From the NCBI GenBank assembly GCA_003516705.1, contig DPCJ01000097.1:8503-13858 (forward strand): a stretch of DNA of 5,356 bases, in the 5' to 3' direction. Shown one piece after another: positions 1 through 5,356 of the stretch (within the stretch, counting starts at the first letter, position 1; each line of letters begins with the position of its first letter). Made by a program: the position numbers and the translations under genes. Source of the stretch: Prolixibacteraceae bacterium (GTDB taxonomy: Bacteria; Bacteroidota; Bacteroidia; Bacteroidales; Prolixibacteraceae). The notes under the pieces are model-generated. The model saw only the letters and a program-made list of their open reading frames with translations. It was not told the DNA's origin and did no database searches.

Positions 1-2339
1 CGCCACCCGCAGAGTTTATGCAAAAATCAGGGATGGAAAAGAAATCGGATTTCATAATAACCTACAGCCTTTTCCCTGACGATGCAAAAACTGCGTTTGA
101 ATATGCTGTTTCCATTTGGGAACAGCTAATTGAATCTTCAGTACCCATCAGGATTAAAGCCAGTTGGCGTTCACAAGACAGTAATGTTCTTGCCAGCGCC
201 GGGCCATCTGATTATTATTCTAATTTCGATTATGCACCTCATACCAACCGATTTTACCCGATAGCCTTAGTAGAAAAAATAACAGGAAAAGAAATTTCTG
301 GTTCGGGAGTACCGGATATTGAAGCGACTTTTAACAAAGACATCAAATGGTATTATGGAACTGATGGTGAAACTCCTGATCAATTGTATGATTTTGTAAC
401 TGTTGCACTGCACGAAATTGGTCATGGTCTTGGATTTACAGGCTTCTTTTTTGTTACTGGCAGCAAGGGTGCTTATGGTAACGAAACCATTGGCGATGCA
501 GCTGCTTTCGATATTATGGTGGTTGATGCAAACAACAGAAACCTGCTTGACACCTCATTTTACGAGTTGGCCTCAACAAGGCTTTACAATGCCTTTGTAT
601 CTCAGGCACTGTTTTCAAACAGTCCTTCTGCAAAACTGACAACTCCCGGCAGCAAAATCCGGTTATATGCGCCTTCGGCCTGGAGCGACGGATCCAGCAT
701 CTATCACTTAAACGATGACACCTACAGTTATGGCAATGAAAATTCGCTGATGACCCACGCCATTGGGAAAGGTGAGGCCAATCACGACCCCGGACCAATT
801 ACGCGAGGAATACTTGCAGATATTGGCTGGAAAATAATGAAAATTGATTTTGAAAAACCACATGATATTGAAACACCAAAACCAATCGATTTTAAACTTG
901 TGATTAAAAGTGATATCGCAATTGATTACACAAAACTTTTTGTGTACTTCTCTACCGACTCGTTTAAAACTCACCGCGACTCAGTATTGTTGATACAGGA
1001 TATTAAACCCGGACAATTCATCGCTTCCATAATTCCTGACTTGAACACAAAACGAATTGATTATTTTGTGAGTGCCGGCGACATACAAAACCGGGTATTT
1101 AATCTGCCAACAGAAGCGCCTGCCGAATTGTATTCAGTTCACATCGGCCCCGACAACCAGAATCCTGAAATCAGCCACAACCCTCCTCCCTATTTCGTAT
1201 TAAATGGCGACGAGATGCAAATTTCGGCCACAGTCACTGATAACGTTGGCGTTGATACAGTATTTGTGGAATACTCGGTGAATGGAATACCTGATAACTC
1301 TTTCGGATTACCTGCACAAACAGGAAACGTGTTTAAAGGCGTTTTTCCGGTTCCTCAAATTCAACTTAACGATGGTGACATAATTACCTACCGGATTCTT
1401 GCGATTGATGGTTCAGCAGCAAAGAATATTACTGTCAGCCCAACAAATGGAACATATTCATTTAAAATTGAGAAACTTTTCAGCCCGATTACAGGCTATT
1501 TTAACGATTTTAACCACGCAACGTCCGATTTCGTAATATCCGATTTTGAGATTTACAAAGCAGAAAATTTTCTGAATGCCTCACTACATAGCCCTCATCC
1601 GTATCCGAGCCCAAATAATAACAACTCAAGTTTCGATTTTACAACCATGCTTAAATACCCAATTATTCTGAAATCAGGCGGAAAAATGAGCTACGACGAA
1701 GTGGTTTTGGTTGAGCCGGGTGAAGTTTTATCAAAGTTTGGAGATGATGACTTTTGGGATTATGTGATTGTTGAAGGCAGTAAAGACAATGGCAAAACAT
1801 GGCTTCCGCTGGCCGACGGTTACGATTCTGGCTCAAATACGGTTTGGGAATCAAAATACAAAGAAAATATAGATAGTGAACAGTTTTCAAAAACTATAGG
1901 TATCCCCGACTGGTTTATCAATCACGAAATCAATCTGCTCAGTAATGGAAATTTTCAGGTAAATGATACAATTCTTGTCCGTTTCAGGTTGTATTCCGAT
2001 CCGTATGCACATGGTTGGGGGTGGACAATCGATAACCTCAGAATTCAAGATCCCGTTGCGAATAATGAAATGGCTCTTTTACCGGGGAACGCCCAATTTT
2101 ACCCAAACCCAACCCAGGATTTACTGAATATTGAAATCAAATTTAACGTTCCGGTTAAAATACTTACAATTGAAATACTTAACATTTACGGGCAAAAGCT
2201 TGAATCGATTACCGCACAAGGTGTTGCAGGTGAATACAAAACAAACACCGATTTTAAGAACTTGCCAGTAGGATTGTATATCATCCGAATTCTGGCAAAT
2301 GGTGAGTCAATATTACAAAAGAAAATACTACACAATTGA
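1..2339 (+). CDS. Secreted zinc-metalloprotease-like protein with T9SS type A sorting domain, 5' partial
   Basis: The frame is open to the left edge (first full codon at base 3). The residues before the ATG at 18 read PPAEF, and no signal peptide follows that ATG, so the true start lies outside the window. Residues below count from that ATG. Residues 1-275 resemble a zincin domain: HEIGHGLGF has H132, E133 and H136 as likely zinc ligands and catalytic acid, and SLMTH around M245 looks like a Met-turn, followed by a GILADIGW segment. Residues about 280-376 and 382-486 look like beta-sandwich or Ig-like modules (for example DNVGVDTVFVEYSVNG). Residues about 489-685 resemble an adhesive or carbohydrate-binding type beta domain. 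Residues about 690-773 are a T9SS type A sorting domain (FYPNP at 694-698, ending LPVGLYIIRI…KKILHN). The protein is therefore probably exported by the Sec system and then T9SS to the surface or medium. Substrate unknown. No residue stands at the usual metzincin third-ligand position (see findings). No functional link to the downstream aromatic genes is visible. Confidence 0.88.
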   Translation, partial: PPAEFMQKSGMEKKSDFIITYSLFPDDAKTAFEYAVSIWEQLIESSVPIRIKASWRSQDSNVLASAGPSDYYSNFDYAPHTNRFYPIALVEKITGKEISGSGVPDIEATFNKDIKWYYGTDGETPDQLYDFVTVALHEIGHGLGFTGFFFVTGSKGAYGNETIGDAAAFDIMVVDANNRNLLDTSFYELASTRLYNAFVSQALFSNSPSAKLTTPGSKIRLYAPSAWSDGSSIYHLNDDTYSYGNENSLMTHAIGKGEANHDPGPITRGILADIGWKIMKIDFEKPHDIETPKPIDFKLVIKSDIAIDYTKLFVYFSTDSFKTHRDSVLLIQDIKPGQFIASIIPDLNTKRIDYFVSAGDIQNRVFNLPTEAPAELYSVHIGPDNQNPEISHNPPPYFVLNGDEMQISATVTDNVGVDTVFVEYSVNGIPDNSFGLPAQTGNVFKGVFPVPQIQLNDGDIITYRILAIDGSAAKNITVSPTNGTYSFKIEKLFSPITGYFNDFNHATSDFVISDFEIYKAENFLNASLHSPHPYPSPNNNNSSFDFTTMLKYPIILKSGGKMSYDEVVLVEPGEVLSKFGDDDFWDYVIVEGSKDNGKTWLPLADGYDSGSNTVWESKYKENIDSEQFSKTIGIPDWFINHEINLLSNGNFQVNDTILVRFRLYSDPYAHGWGWTIDNLRIQDPVANNEMALLPGNAQFYPNPTQDLLNIEIKFNVPVKILTIEILNIYGQKLESITAQGVAGEYKTNTDFKNLPVGLYIIRILANGESILQKKILHN

Positions 2340-2381
2340 CGAAACAATAATTTAAAATCAGCATCAAAAATGTCGTTCAGG

Positions 2382-2411
2382 TTTCAATTTTAAAATATAT
2401 CTATATATTTA
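2382..2411 (+). promoter_or_regulatory. Candidate Bacteroidota-type promoter for the leader–tyrA–aroF operon
   Basis: TTTC at 2382-2385 and TATATTTA at 2404-2411 each match the Bacteroidota sigma consensus (TTTG and TAnnTTTG) with one mismatch, at a spacing of 18 nt. The predicted transcript start, about 2417-2422, lies roughly 10 nt before the leader-peptide ATG at 2430. The position suits an attenuated operon, but the region is very AT-rich and such matches can arise by chance. Confidence 0.3.
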
Positions 2412-2429
2412 CGCCGTATTTAAATATTT

Positions 2430-2504
2430 ATGAGAACTATTGCTAACATTTCCTATTTCTGGTTTTACTTTTATTATGGTTCACAACTCGGGATCAGAAA
2501 GTAG
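2430..2504 (+). CDS. Aromatic amino acid leader peptide (24 aa) of the tyrA–aroF attenuator
   Basis: A short reading frame runs from ATG 2430 to TAG 2502. It encodes MRTIANIS, then the aromatic run YFWFYFYY (residues 9-16, codons 2454-2477), then GSQLGIRK. Eight consecutive aromatic codons (four Tyr, three Phe, one Trp) just upstream of an intrinsic terminator and an aromatic biosynthesis operon is the signature of a ribosome-mediated attenuation leader, like E. coli pheL or trpL. The peptide probably has no function as a protein; its translation speed would be the signal. No Shine-Dalgarno sequence is seen: the start is preceded by AT-rich sequence, as is normal in Bacteroidota. The last codons (CTC GGG ATC AGA) overlap the antiterminator strand, so a ribosome at the stop codon would cover it. 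The composition suggests that shortage of any of the three aromatic amino acids is sensed. Translation itself is inferred. Confidence 0.85.
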   Translation: MRTIANISYFWFYFYYGSQLGIRK

Positions 2505-2564
2505 GGTATTGTTATAACTGAAAATATTTTACCAAAAGGTCTCGAAAAATTCGGGGCCTTTTTT
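2456..2564 (+). promoter_or_regulatory. Transcription attenuator: protector helix, antiterminator and terminator
   Basis: Four strands with alternative pairings can be traced. Strand 1 (2456-2466, inside the aromatic codons) pairs with 2490-2500 over 11 contiguous pairs, four of them G-U, giving a protector helix. Strand 2 (2488-2495, TCGGGATC) can instead pair with strand 3 (2538-2545, GGTCTCGA) over 8 contiguous pairs including two G-U; GGTA 2505-2508 with TACC 2530-2533 could extend this antiterminator. Strand 3 pairs with strand 4 (2551-2558, TCGGGGCC) in the terminator. Strand 2 resembles strand 4 (6 of 8 bases identical), as expected of competitors. Inferred logic: a ribosome stalled on aromatic codons blocks strand 1, freeing strand 2 to sequester strand 3, so transcription continues into tyrA. 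A ribosome reaching the stop at 2502 covers strand 2 and the terminator forms. Without translation the protector helix also favours termination. Confidence 0.75.
2534..2564 (+). terminator. Intrinsic terminator (attenuator) upstream of tyrA
   Basis: A stem pairs 2534-2545 with 2551-2562 around a 5-nt A-rich loop. Its core is GGTCTCGA against TCGGGGCC, closed by A-T pairs, and it is followed by a T run at 2559-2564. It ends 12 nt before the tyrA ATG, far from the end of the upstream protease gene (2339), so it sits in the leader of tyrA and acts as the attenuator. It could also stop any transcript reading through from the protease gene. Confidence 0.8.
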
Positions 2565-2576
2565 ATTACATATCAA

Positions 2577-3473
2577 ATGAAAACAACAATTATCGGACTT
2601 GGATTGATTGGTGGTTCGCTGGCAAAGGACTTGCGGAAAAGCCATTTTGCCACCGAAATTATAGGTGTTGAAAGCAATCCGGAACATGCCAGTCAAGCAG
2701 TGGAATTAGGCCTTGTTGACAGGATTGAACCGCTTGAAGAAGCAGTAAAGAATACTGACCTGGTGATAATTGCAATTCCGGTTGACAAAGAAATCGAAAT
2801 ATTACCGTTAATACTCGACAATATTGGCTCTGGTACTACTGTAGCCGATATGAGTTCAACCAAACGCGAAATAATTCAGTCGGTTAAAGACCACAAAAGA
2901 AGGAGAAATTTTGTTCCGGCACATCCCATGTCAGGCACTGAAAATTCAGGTCCCACGGCCGCGCTCGAAGAATTATTCCGCGATAAAATAACCATCATTT
3001 GCGACCATTCCGAATCAGGACCTCAACACCTTGCCCTAATTGAAAAGATGTTCCAGTCGCTGGGAATGGACATCGCCTATATGAGTGCAGATGAGCAGGA
3101 CCACAGCACTGCTTACGTTTCGCACCTGCCTCATGCCGCCGCATTTGCGCTGGCAAATGCAGTTCAGGACAAAGCAGACCGCAGTATTATTTTCGACCTG
3201 GCCAGCGGAGGTTTCCGTTCCACAGTGCGACTCGCCAAAAGTTCAAGCACCATGTGGCATCCCATATTTCAGCAAAACAGGAAATATGTGGTTGAATCGC
3301 TCGATGTTTATATCAGACATTTGCAGGAATTCCGCGATTGCCTGTATAACAATGAAGACGACAAGCTCCGTGACCTAATACTGAATGCCAACAAAATCAG
3401 GAGCATACTTGAAGGTGAAAACCCTCACTTAATTAAAAACGAAGAAAAATTAGTAAAACTTTATACAAAATAA
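2577..3473 (+). CDS. tyrA: Prephenate dehydrogenase
   Basis: TyrA oxidatively decarboxylates prephenate to 4-hydroxyphenylpyruvate with NAD(P)+, the step that commits to tyrosine; it is cytosolic. The 298-aa protein opens with a Rossmann nucleotide-binding motif, GLGLIGG at 7-13 (G7, G9, G12), and an acidic residue E32 after the second strand, which favours NAD+. The family hallmark AHPMSGTE places H116 at the likely catalytic histidine. SHLPH at 182-186 and GGFRSTVR (R214, R218) match the substrate-binding helical domain. There is no fused chorismate mutase and no obvious C-terminal ACT domain, so it is a single-function enzyme of about the usual length. The start at 2577 puts the Rossmann strand directly at the N-terminus, as expected. 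It lies behind the aromatic attenuator and 2 nt ahead of aroF, so the two are almost certainly co-transcribed. An arogenate-specific dehydrogenase cannot be excluded from sequence alone. Confidence 0.93.
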   Translation: MKTTIIGLGLIGGSLAKDLRKSHFATEIIGVESNPEHASQAVELGLVDRIEPLEEAVKNTDLVIIAIPVDKEIEILPLILDNIGSGTTVADMSSTKREIIQSVKDHKRRRNFVPAHPMSGTENSGPTAALEELFRDKITIICDHSESGPQHLALIEKMFQSLGMDIAYMSADEQDHSTAYVSHLPHAAAFALANAVQDKADRSIIFDLASGGFRSTVRLAKSSSTMWHPIFQQNRKYVVESLDVYIRHLQEFRDCLYNNEDDKLRDLILNANKIRSILEGENPHLIKNEEKLVKLYTK

Positions 3474-3475
3474 TC

Positions 3476-4567
3476 ATGACTTTAAAACTCGACATTAATC
3501 CGATTAAAACGTGGTTGCCAAAGCTCGACAACCCGCTTTTAATTGCCGGCCCCTGCAGCCTCGAAACCGAAAAGCAGGTACTTGATACTGCACGTTTATT
3601 AGCTAAAGATAAACGTGTATTTGTCTTCCGTGGTGGCGTTTGGAAGCCCCGCACCCGCCCCGGAATGTTCGAAGGCGTTGGTTCAATCGGGCTGAAATGG
3701 CTGCAAATGGTTAAACAGGAAACCGGCCTTCCGGTTGGTACCGAAGTTGCAAATGCCCAACACACCGAGGAAGCTTTAAAAGCCGGCCTCGATGTGCTGT
3801 GGATCGGAGCGCGCTCAACTGCCAGCCCATTTGTGGTGCAGGAAATTGCCGATGTGGTGAAAGGGACCGATGCAGTTGTGATGGTTAAAAACCCTGTAAA
3901 TCCCGATGTTCAGCTTTGGATGGGTGCCATCGAACGCATTCACCAGGCAGGAATCAGAAATATTGTGGCAATTCACCGTGGGTTCACCCCATTTGTTGAA
4001 ACAAAATACAGGAATTACCCCAACTGGAAAACTGTTATTGAACTGAAAAGGTTAATGCCAAACCTGCCCATTATTTGCGACCCGAGCCACATTGCGGGTA
4101 AACGCGAATTCCTTTTCGAAATTTCGCAAAAAGCATTTGATATGGGTATGGACGGATTGATGATTGAATCGCATATCGACCCATCGTGTGCGTTAAGCGA
4201 TGCTGCACAACAACTCACCCCGGCCGATTTGGGCAAATTGCTCGACAAGCTGGTGATAAGATATGAAACCACGAATAATCCTGCTTTCGAAAATCAGCTC
4301 GATGTTCTGCGTAATCGAATAGACGATCTCGATACCGAGTTGCTCGAAATTCTTTCGACCCGGGTTAATACAGTTAAAAAAATTGGTCAGTACAAAAAGG
4401 AAAACAACGTAACAGCGCTACAAATCAACCGTTGGGCGCAACTGATGGAAAACCGCGTAAACATTGGGAAAAAACTTGAACTGAATGAGGCATTTGTAAA
4501 AACTATTTTTCAGCTTATCCACGAAGATTCAGTGCGTATGCAAACCGAAATTATGGATGAGGAATAA
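3476..4567 (+). CDS. aroF: Bifunctional DAHP synthase (type Iβ) / chorismate mutase (AroQ)
   Basis: The N-terminal domain (about 1-260) condenses phosphoenolpyruvate and erythrose 4-phosphate to DAHP, the entry to the shikimate pathway. The C-terminal domain (about 272-363) converts chorismate to prephenate. DAHP synthase markers are AGPCS (C27), KPRTRP at 57-62, WIGARS, DPSHIAGKR (H205), and E231 and D242; C27, H205, E231 and D242 line up with the metal ligands of the Thermotoga enzyme. There is no N-terminal ACT-like regulatory domain: the catalytic barrel begins almost at once. The mutase domain aligns without gaps to E. coli chorismate mutase. R279, R296, K307, R319, S352 and Q356 match active-site residues, but Q316 and W320 stand where E. 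coli has D48 and E52. In this class the fused mutase is thought to regulate the synthase allosterically; a related Prevotella enzyme is reported to be prephenate-inhibited. It starts 2 nt after tyrA, so its prephenate product would feed TyrA directly. Confidence 0.94.
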   Translation: MTLKLDINPIKTWLPKLDNPLLIAGPCSLETEKQVLDTARLLAKDKRVFVFRGGVWKPRTRPGMFEGVGSIGLKWLQMVKQETGLPVGTEVANAQHTEEALKAGLDVLWIGARSTASPFVVQEIADVVKGTDAVVMVKNPVNPDVQLWMGAIERIHQAGIRNIVAIHRGFTPFVETKYRNYPNWKTVIELKRLMPNLPIICDPSHIAGKREFLFEISQKAFDMGMDGLMIESHIDPSCALSDAAQQLTPADLGKLLDKLVIRYETTNNPAFENQLDVLRNRIDDLDTELLEILSTRVNTVKKIGQYKKENNVTALQINRWAQLMENRVNIGKKLELNEAFVKTIFQLIHEDSVRMQTEIMDEE

Positions 4568-4577
4568 AAACTGAACG

Positions 4578-4636
4578 GCCACAGATTATCGGATTTAATG
4601 TTGTTTTCCGACATAAAAATCCGGGTAATCTGTGGC
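4578..4636. terminator. Long hairpin between convergent aroF and rnpA, probable bidirectional terminator
   Basis: GCCACAGATTATC (4578-4590) pairs with 4624-4636 over 13 bp (one G-U). After a one-base bulge at 4623, 4591-4596 pairs with 4617-4622. Inside, ATGTTG 4598-4603 can pair with 4609-4614. On the plus strand the stem is followed by TATTTTACTTT; on the minus strand a TTTTT run follows after a few bases. It begins 10 nt after the aroF stop and ends 4 nt before the rnpA stop, so it can end both transcripts. The stem is longer than a typical intrinsic terminator and neither T tract is strong, so it could also be a dispersed palindromic repeat. Confidence 0.65.
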
Positions 4637-4640
4637 TATT

Positions 4641-5072
4641 TTACTTTAGATTATTTTCTTTAGTCTGAATCTCCCTGACCAACTTCTTCAACCCTTTTTT
4701 TATTGCCGATTCAATTACAGCATAATTGGCAATATCTTTGGCTGTGTAAACAAAAAAAACAGCTACCTGCTTTTCTTTCAAAGCCTCATAAAAATCAGGT
4801 TTATGAAGTCTGTATGCTTCACGCATTCTGCGTTTAATCAGATTTCGCTGAACTGCTTTTTTAAAATTCCTTTTTGAAACGGCAAAACCTGCCTGTGCCG
4901 GGGTTGCTGTTGTTAGTCCGGTTTCGAGATATACAAATTTAAGTGGAAACGCAAAAACAGATTTGCCCTCCGCAAAAAGCCTGTCGATCACCTTTTTGCT
5001 GCAAAGCTTTTCATTCTTCCGAAACGAAAAGTCAGGCATGTTACCAATACTATTTTCACTTAATTTATTCAT
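4641..5072 (-). CDS. rnpA: Ribonuclease P protein component
   Basis: RnpA is the small basic protein that binds RNase P RNA and helps it cleave the 5' leader of precursor tRNAs. The sequence is lysine/arginine-rich and carries the family core: FRKNEKLCSKKVIDRLF near the N-terminus, then the RNR-type signature, AVSKRNFKKAVQRN followed by LIKRRMREAYR, then a C-terminal alpha/beta end. The R-N-x-I-K-R-R-x-R-E spacing is diagnostic. Three starts are possible: TTG 5081, ATG 5072 (143 aa, used here) and ATG 5039 (132 aa, MPDFSFRKNEKL). The TTG lies at the T tract of the hemD terminator and is unlikely. If that terminator is efficient and rnpA has its own promoter, ATG 5039 becomes attractive, because conserved residues begin only after it. 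The gene follows hemD in the same direction and converges on aroF. No yidD follows it, unlike the frequent rnpA–yidD pair. Confidence 0.92.
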   Translation of the reverse strand: MNKLSENSIGNMPDFSFRKNEKLCSKKVIDRLFAEGKSVFAFPLKFVYLETGLTTATPAQAGFAVSKRNFKKAVQRNLIKRRMREAYRLHKPDFYEALKEKQVAVFFVYTAKDIANYAVIESAIKKGLKKLVREIQTKENNLK

Positions 5073-5079
5073 TATGAAC

Positions 5080-5115
5080 AAAAAAGGCTACCCAACCAGC
5101 GGTAGGACAGCCTTT
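5080..5115 (-). terminator. Intrinsic terminator downstream of hemD
   Basis: Read on the minus strand, AAAGGCT (5115-5109) pairs with AGCCTTT (5089-5083) and the 3' arm runs into a six-T tract (5085-5080). An alternative inner pairing, CTACC 5088-5092 with GGTAG 5101-5105, would leave a 5-nt bulge. The hairpin starts 22 nt after the hemD stop and ends 7 nt before the rnpA ATG at 5072. It would end hemD transcription and, if efficient, require rnpA to have its own promoter; partial readthrough into rnpA is also possible. Confidence 0.7.
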
Positions 5116-5137
5116 GTTTCTGAGCCGTAGCTGTATA

Positions 5138-5356
5138 TTAAACCTTGTTATTCTTTTTAATAAACTGTTCCAGCGCCATCGTCATCGATGGTGATTCGGC
5201 AGTGGGCGCTTCAATGTCGAGCCTCAAACCGGCTTCGCGAACAGCTTTGGCAGTTGCCGGGCCAAAGCAAGCAATTATTTTCTCGTTTTGCACGAAATTG
5301 GGATAATTCTGGAAAAGTGATTTTATGCCCTGCGGAGTAAAAAACACCATAATATC
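5138..5356 (-). CDS. hemD: Uroporphyrinogen-III synthase, C-terminal part (5' partial)
   Basis: HemD cyclises hydroxymethylbilane with inversion of ring D to give uroporphyrinogen III, the branch point to heme, siroheme and cobalamin. Only the last 72 codons are here. The frame stays open through the window edge (Asp-Ile before the Met at 5350), and that Met is internal to the fold, so the gene continues to the right. Visible family features are FFTPQGIKSLF, matching the strand–helix where HemD usually has TS/SP-x-A/G, and ACFGPATAKAVREAGLRLDIEAP, the conserved G-x-x-T/A-A-x-A-x-x-x-G segment followed by the A-P-x-x-x-S region. The protein ends in a lysine/asparagine-rich tail, KKNNKV. It lies upstream of rnpA, separated by a terminator. 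HemD is a divergent family; the assignment rests on the C-terminal motif and the rnpA neighbourhood. Confidence 0.82.
   Translation of the reverse strand, partial: DIMVFFTPQGIKSLFQNYPNFVQNEKIIACFGPATAKAVREAGLRLDIEAPTAESPSMTMALEQFIKKNNKV

Noticed and set aside
18..20. ATG at 18 as the true start of the metalloprotease gene
   Set aside because: The frame is open upstream to the window edge and the following residues are already in the mature domain with no signal peptide, although the T9SS domain implies export.
2351..2394. Inverted repeat TTTAAAAT (2351-2358) and ATTTTAAA (2387-2394) as a terminator for the protease gene
   Set aside because: The arms are only A and T, separated by 28 nt and without a following T tract; in such AT-rich sequence this is expected by chance.
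2430..2576. T-box or metabolite-binding riboswitch in the tyrA leader
   Set aside because: No T-box consensus is seen and T-boxes are mainly found in Firmicutes; the aromatic-codon frame and matching alternative helices explain the leader better.
3433..3765. Minus-strand reading frame of 110 codons across the tyrA–aroF junction
   Set aside because: It lies antisense to two well-supported enzymes, has no recognisable motif and would contradict the 2-nt operon spacing; it is a shadow frame. The same applies to the frames at 403-639, 514-798, 708-974, 1663-1890, 3085-3378 and 4015-4272.
5045..5082. TTTG (5082-5079) and TAGTATTG (5052-5045) on the minus strand as an rnpA promoter
   Set aside because: The 26-nt spacing is too long for the Bacteroidota consensus, and transcription would begin almost at or past the candidate start codons.

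Overview
The window looks like a chromosomal segment of a Bacteroidota bacterium, probably Bacteroidales or Marinilabiliales. The lineage is inferred from a C-terminal type IX secretion (T9SS) type A sorting domain, a fused DAHP synthase–chorismate mutase of the Bacteroidota type, AT-rich gene starts without clear Shine-Dalgarno sequences, and a hemD–rnpA order. Both edges cut through genes.

Layout: (1) Bases 1-2339 (+) encode most of a secreted, multidomain zinc-metalloprotease-like protein. It is missing its N-terminus and ends in a T9SS sorting domain. (2) Bases 2340-2576 look like a complete translation-coupled attenuator: a candidate promoter, a 24-codon leader peptide with eight consecutive aromatic codons (YFWFYFYY), a protector helix, an antiterminator and an intrinsic terminator just before the next gene. 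(3) Bases 2577-3473 (+) encode prephenate dehydrogenase (tyrA). After a 2-nt gap, 3476-4567 (+) encode a bifunctional DAHP synthase/chorismate mutase (aroF type). (4) A long hairpin at 4578-4636 separates aroF from the convergent rnpA. (5) On the minus strand lie the C-terminal end of hemD (5138-5356, running off the window), a terminator (5080-5115) and rnpA (4641-5072).

The functional core is the leader–tyrA–aroF unit. AroF catalyses the first committed shikimate-pathway step and also converts chorismate to prephenate; TyrA takes prephenate towards tyrosine. The leader peptide would let ribosomes sense charged Tyr, Phe and Trp tRNAs together. Stalling in the run should free an antiterminator strand and let transcription enter tyrA–aroF; smooth translation to the stop codon should cover that strand and let the terminator form. 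All four alternative RNA strands can be located by base pairing. This is the most notable finding in the window. The structures were paired by eye and no folding energies were computed.
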